Below are positions 29,747 to 37,445 of a DNA stretch of 64,000 nt, piece after piece. Origin of the DNA: Pseudomonas sp. Q2-TVG4-2 (lineage in GTDB: Bacteria; Pseudomonadota; Gammaproteobacteria; Pseudomonadales; Pseudomonadaceae); contig NZ_LGLW01000001.1 in assembly GCF_013620795.1 (NCBI RefSeq), positions 930,001 to 994,000 on the forward strand. Reading direction: 5' to 3'. How positions within the stretch are numbered: position 1 is the first letter of the stretch; the number at the start of each line of letters is the position of its first letter. Made by a program: the position numbers and the translations under genes. The notes beneath the pieces were generated by a model. It ran no database searches. It saw only the letters and a program-made list of their open reading frames with translations, and was not told the origin of the DNA.

Positions 29747-30277
29747 ATGTCCACACACGCCCCTGAAATGCCCATCCAGGTCGACGACGAAACCGGCGTC
29801 TGGACCACCGACGCGCTGCCGATGCTCTACGTGCCCCGGCATTTCTTCGTCAACAACCACATCGGCATCGAGGAAGTACTCGGCGCCGAAGCCTATGCCG
29901 AGATTCTCTACAAGGCCGGCTACAAATCAGCCTGGCACTGGTGTGAGAAGGAAGCCGAATGCCACGGCCTGGTCGGTATTGAAGTGTTCGAGCACTACAT
30001 GAAGCGCCTGTCCCAGCGCGGCTGGGGCCTGTTCAGGATCGAGGAGATCGACATCGAGGCGGGCACCGCCAAGGTACGCCTCGATCATTCGGCCTTCGTC
30101 TACGTCTACGGCCAGTGCGGACGCCCGGTGGATTACATGTTCACCGGCTGGTTCGCCGGCGCCATGGACCAGATCCTCCAAGCCAAGGGCAGCAGCATCC
30201 GTACCGTCGCCGAACAGGTCTATGGCGCATCGCAGGAAGGCCATGACCACGGCTTGTTCCGCGTCAAACCACTCTAA
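29747..30277 (+). CDS. DUF5943 / V4R-like domain protein of the dgc operon
   Basis: 176-residue soluble protein of unknown function, corresponding to PA5397 by position. Layout resembles a V4R (4-vinyl reductase-like) small-molecule binding domain: AEILYKAGYKSAWHWCEKEA, RLSQRGWGLFRIEEIDIEAGTAKVRLDHSAF (landmarks) and a Cys- and Gly-containing segment GQCGRPVDYMFTGWFAGAMDQIL. ATG 29747 is preceded by GGAG; a TTG at 29726 is in frame but less likely. No catalytic motif is evident. A sensor, chaperone or accessory role in dimethylglycine demethylation is only inference. Confidence 0.75.
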   Translation: MSTHAPEMPIQVDDETGVWTTDALPMLYVPRHFFVNNHIGIEEVLGAEAYAEILYKAGYKSAWHWCEKEAECHGLVGIEVFEHYMKRLSQRGWGLFRIEEIDIEAGTAKVRLDHSAFVYVYGQCGRPVDYMFTGWFAGAMDQILQAKGSSIRTVAEQVYGASQEGHDHGLFRVKPL

Positions 30278-30289
30278 AACAACGTCAAC

Positions 30290-30420
30290 CGTGATCGAAA
30301 ACGTAGCGAGCGAAGGGTAGGCAAGGCGGAGGCTGGAGCGAAAAGCGGAGTTTACTGCTGTAAATGAGCATTTTCGCTCCAGCCTCCAACGCCGCATAAC
30401 CGAGCGCAGTAGTTTTCAGA
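30290..30420. repeat. About 130-bp palindromic element in the DUF5943-dgcA gap
   Basis: Near-palindrome with perfect inner arms GGCTGGAGCGAAAA (30331-30344) / TTTTCGCTCCAGCC (30371-30384) and weaker outer arms (GAAAACGTAGCGAGCG versus CGAGCGCAGTAGTTTTC). It carries no gene and resembles a small intergenic MITE-type repeat. Its right end runs into the dgcA ribosome-binding region. Confidence 0.75.
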
Positions 30421-30430
30421 GGATGCCGCC

Positions 30431-32503
30431 ATGGCTTTCGAAGCAATGTTCCAACCCATTCAGCTCGGCAAGCTGACCATCCGTAACCGCGTGATCAGCA
30501 CCGCGCATGCCGAGGTCTACGCGACCGACGGCGGCATGACCACCGAGCGCTACGTGAAGTACTACGAGGAGAAGGCCAAGGGCGGCATCGGTCTGGCCAT
30601 CTGCGGCGGCTCCTCGGTGGTCGCGATCGACAGCCCCCAGCAGTGGTGGAGCTCGGTCAACCTGGCCACCGATCGGATCATTCCGCACTTCCAGAATCTG
30701 GCCGACGCCATGCACAAGCATGGCGCCAAGATCATGATCCAGATTACCCACATGGGCCGCCGCTCCCGCTGGGACGGCTATCACTGGCCGACCCTGATGT
30801 CACCGTCCGGTGTCCGTGAGCCCGTGCACCGGGCCACTTGCAAGACCATCGAGCCGGAAGAGATCTGGCGGGTGATCGGCAACTATGCCCAGGCCGCGCG
30901 CCGCGCCAAAGAAGGCGGGCTGGACGGCGTTGAGCTGTCCGCCGTGCACCAGCACCTGATCGACCAGTTCTGGTCGCCACGGGTAAACAAGCGTACCGAC
31001 GAATGGGGTGGCACCTTCGAGGGCCGCATGAAATTCGGCCTGGAAGTGCTCAAGGCCGTGCGCGCCGAGGTGGGTGACGACTTCTGCGTTGGCATGCGCA
31101 TCACCGGCGACGAGTTCCACCCTGACGGCCTCACCCATGAGGACATGAAAGAGATCGCCAAGTACTACGATGCCACCGGCATGGTCGACTTCTTCGGCGT
31201 GATCGGCTCGGGCTGCGATACGCACAACACCCTGGCCAACGTGATCCCGAACATGAGCTACCCACCAGAGCCGTTCCTGCATTTGGCTGCCGGCATCAAG
31301 GAGGTAGTCAAGGTTCCGGTGCTTCACGCACAGAACATCAAGGACCCCAACCAAGCCTCGCGCATCCTCGAAGGCGGCTACGTGGACATGGTCGGCATGA
31401 CGCGCGCGCATATCGCCGACCCCCATCTGATTGCCAAGATCAAGATGGGCCAGGTGGACCAGATCAAGCAGTGCGTCGGCGCCAACTACTGCATCGACCG
31501 CCAGTACCAAGGCCTGGATGTGCTGTGCATCCAGAACGCCGCTACCAGCCGGGAATACATGGGGCTGCCGCACATCATCGAGAAAACCAACGGTGCCAAG
31601 CGCAAGGTGGTGATCGTCGGCGGCGGTCCGGCCGGCATGGAGGCGGCACGCGTTGCCGCCGAGCGTGGCCATGACGTCACGCTGTTCGAGAAGAAAGACA
31701 GCCTCGGCGGACAGATCAGTCTTGCCGCCAAGGCCCCGCAGCGGGACCAGATGGCCGGCATCACCCGCTGGTTCCAACTGGAACTGGCACGCTTGAACAT
31801 CGATCTGCGCCTGGGCACCGGTGCTGACGTCGCGACCATCCTTGATCTGCGCCCGGACATCGTGGTGCTGGCCAACGGCGGCCACCCGTTCATTGAGCAG
31901 AACGAGCACTGGGGTGCGGACGAAGGATTGGTGGTCAGCAGCTGGGACATCCTCGACGGCACGGTCGCACCGGGCAACAACGTGCTGGTCTACGACACCA
32001 TCTGCGAGTTCACCGGCATGTCGGTGGCCGACTTCATTGCCGAGAAAGGTGCCAAGGTCGAGATCGTCACCGACGACATCAAACCCGGTGTGGCCGTTGG
32101 GGGGACCAGCTTCCCTACTTACTACCGCAGCCTTTACCCGAAGGAAGTGATCATGACCGGCGACATGGTGCTGGAAAAGGTCTATCGCGAGGGTGACAAG
32201 CTGGTGGCGGTACTGGAGAACGAATACACCGGTGCCAAAGAAGAGCGGGTTGTCGATCAGGTGGTGGTTGAGAACGGTGTACGGCCGGACGAAACACTCT
32301 ACTACGCCCTCAAGCAAGGCTCGCTCAACAAGGGGCAGATCGATGTCGACGCGCTGTTTGCCATTCAACCGCAGCCCTGCCTAGGCAGCCTTGATGGCAA
32401 GACTGCCGGTGGCTATGTGCTGTTCCGCATCGGCGACTGCGTGGCTCAGCGCAACACCCATGCGGCGATATATGACGCGCTGCGGATCTGCAAGGACTTC
32501 TGA
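30431..32503 (+). CDS. dgcA: Dimethylglycine demethylase catalytic subunit
   Basis: 690 residues, trimethylamine-dehydrogenase type. An N-terminal old-yellow-enzyme FMN barrel (about 1-335; ISTAHAEVYATDGG, QITHMGRRS, DGVELSAVHQHLIDQFWSP) is followed by an Fe-S site, then a FAD/NAD(P)-like domain (VVIVGGGPAGMEAARVAAERGHDVTLFEK). The Fe-S site has Cys348, Cys354 and Cys366, but Ala351 at the place of the fourth usual cysteine. It demethylates dimethylglycine to sarcosine, passing electrons to DgcB/ETF. Confidence 0.92.
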   Translation: MAFEAMFQPIQLGKLTIRNRVISTAHAEVYATDGGMTTERYVKYYEEKAKGGIGLAICGGSSVVAIDSPQQWWSSVNLATDRIIPHFQNLADAMHKHGAKIMIQITHMGRRSRWDGYHWPTLMSPSGVREPVHRATCKTIEPEEIWRVIGNYAQAARRAKEGGLDGVELSAVHQHLIDQFWSPRVNKRTDEWGGTFEGRMKFGLEVLKAVRAEVGDDFCVGMRITGDEFHPDGLTHEDMKEIAKYYDATGMVDFFGVIGSGCDTHNTLANVIPNMSYPPEPFLHLAAGIKEVVKVPVLHAQNIKDPNQASRILEGGYVDMVGMTRAHIADPHLIAKIKMGQVDQIKQCVGANYCIDRQYQGLDVLCIQNAATSREYMGLPHIIEKTNGAKRKVVIVGGGPAGMEAARVAAERGHDVTLFEKKDSLGGQISLAAKAPQRDQMAGITRWFQLELARLNIDLRLGTGADVATILDLRPDIVVLANGGHPFIEQNEHWGADEGLVVSSWDILDGTVAPGNNVLVYDTICEFTGMSVADFIAEKGAKVEIVTDDIKPGVAVGGTSFPTYYRSLYPKEVIMTGDMVLEKVYREGDKLVAVLENEYTGAKEERVVDQVVVENGVRPDETLYYALKQGSLNKGQIDVDALFAIQPQPCLGSLDGKTAGGYVLFRIGDCVAQRNTHAAIYDALRICKDF

Positions 32504-32520
32504 CCTTCCAGCCCAGGCCC

Positions 32521-32609
32521 TGTAGGAGCGAGCGGGACGGTTGTCCTTGCTCGCGATGGCTGACGGAGCACGTCGTCGGCACCGCCATCGCGAGCAAGCT
32601 CGCTCCCAC
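32521..32609. repeat. REP-like inverted pair in the dgcA-dgcB gap
   Basis: TGTAGGAGCGAGCGGG ... TTGCTCGCGATGGC and GCCATCGCGAGCAAGCTCGCTCC: two oppositely oriented REP-like units forming a long hairpin. Confidence 0.75.
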
Positions 32610-32667
32610 GCGCCGGCCTCGGCCAGTTGGCGCTTTTTGAGTTTCGATGCGTTCGCTAGGAGCCATC

Positions 32668-34656
32668 ATGCTAGACACCCTACTCCCCATCCTGCTGTTC
32701 GCCGCCCTCGGGCTAGCGGTACTCGGCGCCGGCAAGCGCTTCGCCATGTGGCGTCGCGGGCGTCCCTCGAAGGTCGATTGGCTGGGCGGCCTGATGGCCA
32801 TGCCGCGTCGCTATCTGGTCGATCTGCACCACGTGGTCGAGCGCGACAAGTACATGTCCAAGACGCACGTCGCCACCGCTGGCGGCTTCGTACTGGCCGC
32901 GATACTGGCGATCGTCGTGCATGGCTTCGGTTTGCAGAACCGGATCCTCGGTTTCGCCCTGTTGGGTGCCTGTGTGCTGATGTTCGTCGGGGCGCTGTTC
33001 GTCGCCAAACGCCGCCGCAACCCGCCAGCGCGGCTGTCGAAAGGCCCCTGGATGCGCCTGCCGAAAAGCCTGCTGATGTTCTCGTTCAGCTTTTTCATCG
33101 CCACCCTGCCGGTGGCCGGCATCCTGCCCGAGGGCTTCGGTGGCTGGATACTCGCGGCCGTCTTGGCTGTCGGCGTGGCCTGGGGCGTGTCCGAGATGTT
33201 TTTCGGCATGACCTGGGGCGGGCCGATGAAGCACGCCTTCGCCGGTGCGCTGCATCTGGCCTGGCATCGCCGTCCGGAGCGATTCCGCAACCCCCACAAT
33301 GCCAGCGCGGCGCGCTCCAGCGGCTTGAAAGCCCTTGATCTGGATGATCCGGACGCACCGCTGGGTGTGGAAAAACCCAAGGATTTCACCTGGAACCAGC
33401 TGCTCGGCTTCGATGCCTGCGTGCAGTGCGGCCGCTGCGAGGCGGCCTGCCCGGCTTTCGCGGCCGGCCAGCCGCTGAATCCTAAAAAGCTGATTCAGGA
33501 TATGGTCATCGGCCTCGCGGGCGGCAGCGACAAGGGCTATTTCGGCAGCCCCTATCCGGGTATTCCCGTCGGCGAGCACGGCGGCAACCCGCACCAACCC
33601 ATCGTCTTTGCCGAGGGCAAGGGGCTGGTCGAGGCGGAAACCCTGTGGTCCTGCACTACCTGCCGTGCATGCGTCGAGGAATGCCCGATGATGATCGAGC
33701 ACGTCGATGCCATCGTCGACATGCGCCGTCATCTCACCCTTGAGAAAGGCGCCACGCCTAACAAGGGTGCCGAGGTACTGGACAATCTGATCGCCACCGA
33801 CAACCCCGGCGGCTTCGCCCCAGGCGGGCGACTCAACTGGGCAGCTGACCTTAACCTGCCATTGATGAGCGAAAAGAAGCAGGCCGACGTGCTGTTCTGG
33901 GTCGGTGATGGCGCCTTCGACATGCGCAACCAACGCACCCTGCGCGCCTTCGTCAAAGTCTTGAAAGCTGCCGAGGTGGACTTCGCAGTGCTCGGCCTGG
34001 AGGAGCGCGACAGCGGCGATGTGGCGCGCAGACTCGGTGACGAGGCGACCTTCCAACAGCTGGCAAAGCGCAATATCGCCACCCTGGACCAGTACCGTTT
34101 CCAGACCATCGTCACCTGCGATCCGCACAGCTTCCACGTCCTGAAGAACGAGTACGGCGAACTGGGAGGCCACTACGAAGTGCTGCACCACAGCACCTAC
34201 ATCGCCACCCTCATCGCCCGTGACCAACTGAATCTTGGCAAGCACCAAAGCGCCAGCGTGACTTACCACGATCCTTGTTACCTGGGCCGCTATAACGGCG
34301 AGTACCAGGCGCCGCGTGCCGTGCTCAAGGCCATCGGCATCGAGGTGAAGGAGATGGCCCGCTCCGGCTTCCGTTCGCGCTGCTGCGGCGGTGGCGGTGG
34401 CGCGCCGATCACCGATATCCCAGGCAAGCAGCGCATTCCCGACATGCGCATGGAAGACATCAAGGAGACCGGGGCTGAGCTGGTGGCCGTCGGCTGCCCA
34501 CAGTGCACCGCCATGCTCGAAGGCGTGGTCGAACCGCGCCCACAGATCAAGGACATCGCCGAGCTGGTGGCCGAGGTGCTGATCGAAAGTGCGCAAGCCC
34601 CAGCAAGCTCGCCACCAGCGGTGAAGCGTGAAAAAGCCGTGGAGATGCATTCATGA
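32668..34656 (+). CDS. dgcB: Dimethylglycine demethylase Fe-S/membrane subunit
   Basis: 662 residues from ATG 32668 (AGGAG 6 nt upstream). The N-terminal quarter has about five hydrophobic helices (LDTLLPILLFAALGLAVLGAG, HVATAGGFVLAAILAIVVHG and others). Two 4Fe-4S ferredoxin motifs follow (Cys251, 254, 257, 261 and Cys329, 332, 335, 339), then CCG-type segments (YHDPCYLGRYNGEY, RCCGGGGGAP, VGCPQCTAMLEG). It is probably the membrane-bound electron carrier between DgcA, ETF and the quinone pool. An HdrD/GlpC-like architecture supports this. Confidence 0.9.
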   Translation: MLDTLLPILLFAALGLAVLGAGKRFAMWRRGRPSKVDWLGGLMAMPRRYLVDLHHVVERDKYMSKTHVATAGGFVLAAILAIVVHGFGLQNRILGFALLGACVLMFVGALFVAKRRRNPPARLSKGPWMRLPKSLLMFSFSFFIATLPVAGILPEGFGGWILAAVLAVGVAWGVSEMFFGMTWGGPMKHAFAGALHLAWHRRPERFRNPHNASAARSSGLKALDLDDPDAPLGVEKPKDFTWNQLLGFDACVQCGRCEAACPAFAAGQPLNPKKLIQDMVIGLAGGSDKGYFGSPYPGIPVGEHGGNPHQPIVFAEGKGLVEAETLWSCTTCRACVEECPMMIEHVDAIVDMRRHLTLEKGATPNKGAEVLDNLIATDNPGGFAPGGRLNWAADLNLPLMSEKKQADVLFWVGDGAFDMRNQRTLRAFVKVLKAAEVDFAVLGLEERDSGDVARRLGDEATFQQLAKRNIATLDQYRFQTIVTCDPHSFHVLKNEYGELGGHYEVLHHSTYIATLIARDQLNLGKHQSASVTYHDPCYLGRYNGEYQAPRAVLKAIGIEVKEMARSGFRSRCCGGGGGAPITDIPGKQRIPDMRMEDIKETGAELVAVGCPQCTAMLEGVVEPRPQIKDIAELVAEVLIESAQAPASSPPAVKREKAVEMHS

Positions 34657-34690
34657 GCAGGCGCCATTTTTTGCGATACCAACCTGCAGC

Positions 34691-34755
34691 AGCGAGCTTG
34701 CTCGCGAAACGCCCGGACTTCTGCACTGACCCGTTCGCGAGCACGCTCGCGCCTA
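34691..34755. repeat. REP-like pair in the dgcB-etfA gap
   Basis: AGCGAGCTTGCTCGCGAAACG ... GTTCGCGAGCACGCTCGCGCC: inverted units with the GCTCGCGA core, as at 32521. Confidence 0.65.
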
Positions 34756-34786
34756 GGGAAAGCGCCCCGAACCAGGAGGCCCTGTC

Positions 34787-36010
34787 ATGAACATCATCCG
34801 TCGCGATCCCCGCGCCGAGTGGATCGCCCGCAACCGCCTGCATCCGCTGCACACAGCGATGCAGACCAAAGGCGATACGAGCTGGATGGGTCCCAACGGC
34901 GTCATTCGCAAGAATCCCCACGCCGTCGGTTTTATCGGCCCCAACGGAATCAAGCGCATTGACCGCAGCGGTGCCCAGCAAGGCGGCAACAACAAGGGCG
35001 CCGTGTCCAGGGAAGCGCTGCAACTACCGTTGCATCGCGTCGAACAGCCGAGCTTTCACATCGTCGTGGTGCCGGACATGCTAGGTGGCCGACTCTCCAG
35101 CCACGACCGCGACCTGCTCGGCCTGGCGCGCAAACTGGCAGGGGCCGAAGGAGCGGTACTGGCGGTGCTGTTCGGCGACTACAAGGAAACCGCCCTGGAC
35201 ACGGCCGGCGTCGACCGCCTTCTGCATCTCGAAGGCAGCGAGTACGAAGGCTACGCGCCGGAGCAACGCCTGCAGGCTTTGGTTGCCGTCGAACATCATC
35301 TCAATCCACGTCACTGGTTGGTACCCGACAGCCGTGGCGGCGGCGCCGAGCTTGGCCGCCGTCTGGCTGCCAAGCTGGACGAGCGCCCGGCTACACGTGT
35401 CTGGCAGGTGGACGAAGCCCGTTGCACCGGGCGTGCCGGCGCGGGCCGCGAAGACCTGCAGCGGCCGTTGCCGAAGCTGATCCTGGCCGCCGCCGAGTGC
35501 GCCGAACCCGTCGCCGAGACCCGCCACGAAGTGCTGCCGGTGGAGCTGCAGGTCGTCGTGGCCCGTAGCCTGCCGCGGCTCGAAGATCTCGGCCCGGTTG
35601 CCGTCGATCCCGCGCAGATACCCATGGCCGAATCGGAATTCATTCTCTCCGGCGGCAACGGCGTGAAAGATTGGGACCTGTTCCACCGCGCCGCGCAGGT
35701 GCTAGGCGCCACCAAGGGGGCCTCCCGGGTCGCGGTGGACGATGGCTTCATGCCGCGTCACTGCCAGGTCGGCGCAACCGGTACCTGGGTCACAGCGCGG
35801 GTCTATCTGGCGGTCGGAATCTCCGGCGCCATCCAGCACCTGCAGGGTATCGGCGCCTGCGACAAGGTGGTGGCAATCAACCTGGATCCGGGCTGCGACA
35901 TGATCAAACGCGCGGACCTGTCGGTCATCGGCGATTCGGCGGCGATTCTCCAAGCGCTGATGGATAAGGTCGCGGCCTTCCGCAACGAGGGCGCACGCGA
36001 TGCAGCTTGA
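34787..36010 (+). CDS. etfA: Electron transfer flavoprotein alpha subunit, dgc-specific
   Basis: 407 residues, longer than general EtfA (about 310). A roughly 85-residue N-terminal extension contains two GPNG repeats (MGPNGVIRKN, IGPNGIKRID). The C-terminal FAD domain is clear (RVAVDDGFMPRHCQVGATGTWV, AVGISGAIQHLQGI, NLDPGCDMIKRADLSVIGD). Strong AGGAGG before ATG 34787. It is paired with the beta subunit downstream and probably takes electrons from DgcAB. The function of the extension is unknown. Confidence 0.88.
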   Translation: MNIIRRDPRAEWIARNRLHPLHTAMQTKGDTSWMGPNGVIRKNPHAVGFIGPNGIKRIDRSGAQQGGNNKGAVSREALQLPLHRVEQPSFHIVVVPDMLGGRLSSHDRDLLGLARKLAGAEGAVLAVLFGDYKETALDTAGVDRLLHLEGSEYEGYAPEQRLQALVAVEHHLNPRHWLVPDSRGGGAELGRRLAAKLDERPATRVWQVDEARCTGRAGAGREDLQRPLPKLILAAAECAEPVAETRHEVLPVELQVVVARSLPRLEDLGPVAVDPAQIPMAESEFILSGGNGVKDWDLFHRAAQVLGATKGASRVAVDDGFMPRHCQVGATGTWVTARVYLAVGISGAIQHLQGIGACDKVVAINLDPGCDMIKRADLSVIGDSAAILQALMDKVAAFRNEGARDAA

Positions 36011-36015
36011 GTGGC

Positions 36016-36088
36016 GCAGGGTGGATCGCGCTTCACCGATCCATCGAGTCGAGGCAACGCTGGTTGCTGAAAGCCACATCCACCCTAC
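36016..36088. repeat. GTAGGGTGGA-type intergenic palindrome, copy D
   Basis: GCAGGGTGGATCGCGC ... CACATCCACCCTAC between etfA and etfB, with an internal GGATCG..CGATCC stem. Another member of the family at 15174, 20671 and 29632. Confidence 0.7.
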
Positions 36089-36100
36089 TGGAGTCCGTGC

Positions 36101-36874
36101 ATGAATCACCTGAACGTTATCGCCCTGGTTTCGGTGGGCGCTCACCCGACCTCGGGGCGCGCCCGTCGCGCCGAACAGGATGCGCGTGCCGTCGAGTTGG
36201 GCTTGCGCCTGGCGGGCGAGCGATTGCAGCTGGTGCATGCCGGTGCCCCCGAAGAAGAGGCGCTGCGCGGCTACCTCGGCATGGGCCTGGCGGAACTGAC
36301 TGTGCTTCAACAACCCTCCGGGGCCGACGCCTTGCCTGTGCTCGCTGACTACCTGGCAAACGCCGGCGCCCAGATGGTGCTGACTGGCAGCCAGGCCGAA
36401 ACGGGCGAGGGCTCGGGCATGCTGCCCTACCTGCTGGCCGAGCAACTGGGCTGGCCACTGGTCGTGGGCCTGGCCGAAGTGGAGACAGTCGAAAACGGTA
36501 GCGCACTGGTACTGCAGGCGCTGCCACGAGGTCAGCGACGCCGGCTGAAGGTGCGCCTGCCGTTTCTTGCCAGCATCGACAGTGCAGGCCCTCCGGCACG
36601 GCAAAGCGCGTTCGGGCCAGCCCGCCGTGGCGAAATCAGCGCCGAAGCGGTCCCCGTGATCGAAGACGAGCTGTTCGCCGAGGCGCATCTGCAACCTGCG
36701 CGCCCACGCCCCAAGCGGCTCAAGGTCATCCATGGCAAGACCGCCGCTGATCGCTTGAAAGCCGCCACAGCCAAGGCATCCGGCGACGGCGGACAGGTGC
36801 TTAGGGACCTGTCGCCGGAGGCCGGCGCTGAGGCTATCTTCAACTTGTTGCGCGAGGAAGGCGTGCTGCGCTGA
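36101..36874 (+). CDS. etfB: Electron transfer flavoprotein beta subunit, dgc-specific
   Basis: 257 residues with the ETF beta fold: an N-terminal SVGAHPTSGRARRAEQDARAVELGLRL, MVLTGSQAETGEGSGMLPYLLAEQLGWPLV (landmarks) for the AMP/flavin-binding region and a C-terminal Pro/Lys-rich arm. GGAG precedes ATG 36101. It lies downstream of the matching alpha subunit in the dgc operon. It is divergent from housekeeping EtfB, consistent with a partner dedicated to DgcAB. Confidence 0.85.
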   Translation: MNHLNVIALVSVGAHPTSGRARRAEQDARAVELGLRLAGERLQLVHAGAPEEEALRGYLGMGLAELTVLQQPSGADALPVLADYLANAGAQMVLTGSQAETGEGSGMLPYLLAEQLGWPLVVGLAEVETVENGSALVLQALPRGQRRRLKVRLPFLASIDSAGPPARQSAFGPARRGEISAEAVPVIEDELFAEAHLQPARPRPKRLKVIHGKTAADRLKAATAKASGDGGQVLRDLSPEAGAEAIFNLLREEGVLR

Positions 36875-36916
36875 GTGCAGTGCCCTTCTCGCATCGAAGC
36901 CAAAGGAGCAAACGCG

Positions 36917-37162
36917 ATGATGCATGCCGATCTGATTGACCAGGACGATTTCCGTGATCGCCTCGTGTCGCTGGGCTTTGAGATACCCAGTGGCGTTACC
37001 GCCGAGCAGGCCTGCGAACGGGCTGTCTGCGGCCTCTCCCAGGAACGCGCGCAGGCACTGCGCAGATTGGTCGAAGAGCTCCTCGGCGGCTCCGCAACGC
37101 TGCTGCCCGCGGTGCGTGAAGCCATCAGCAGAAAGTTGCTCCCGGCATTGGTGCGCCCGTAG
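36917..37162 (+). CDS. Small uncharacterised protein, last gene of the dgc operon
   Basis: 81 residues from ATG 36917, preceded by AAAGGAG. Sequence starts MMHADLIDQDDFRDRLVSLG; mostly helical and acidic in the first half, with an AEQACERAVCGLSQERAQAL segment. No known family recognised. It follows etfB by 42 bp and was called because the ribosome site is strong and codon use matches its neighbours. Function unknown. Confidence 0.6.
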   Translation: MMHADLIDQDDFRDRLVSLGFEIPSGVTAEQACERAVCGLSQERAQALRRLVEELLGGSATLLPAVREAISRKLLPALVRP

Positions 37163-37219
37163 TACAACGCAGAGGCGGATATGACGTTCCGCTCTGGAGA
37201 AACACGTCGCGCTAGTCAC

Positions 37220-37246
37220 GCGACGCGAGATGACGTCTCGCGTCGC
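37220..37246. terminator. Strong hairpin after the dgc operon
   Basis: Perfect 11-bp stem GCGACGCGAGA / TCTCGCGTCGC with a 5-nt loop. No T tract on either side, so termination may need Rho. Confidence 0.5.
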
Positions 37247-37328
37247 TTGAAGACGTGAGCGTTATCGTTCTGGATTAAGGATGGCTAACCTGCATACCTC
37301 GCGTACCCCCGGCCCGGGCAGCCTGTGG

Positions 37329-37372
37329 CTATTGGGCCAGCACGCGTCCTAAACGCTGGGCTGGCCCAATAG
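37329..37372. repeat. 12-bp inverted repeat between convergent genes
   Basis: CTATTGGGCCAG (37329-37340) and CTGGCCCAATAG (37361-37372), perfect complements with a 20-nt spacer; a related CTGGGCCAG..CTGGCCAG pair follows near 37400. Function not evident; could be a bidirectional terminator or a protein site. Confidence 0.6.
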
Positions 37373-37445
37373 GCGTTCATCAACCCTACGCTGGGTCGGT
37401 CTGGGCCAGACGCTTATCAGCCTGGCCAGAACGTTCTATCGTCGA

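Larger units (their letters stand above)
37163..37445. other. Convergent intergenic region, dgc operon end to gbdR end
   Basis: 283 bp between convergent genes, with two separate perfect inverted repeats (37220-37246 and 37329-37372). No coding sequence seen. Confidence 0.5.
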
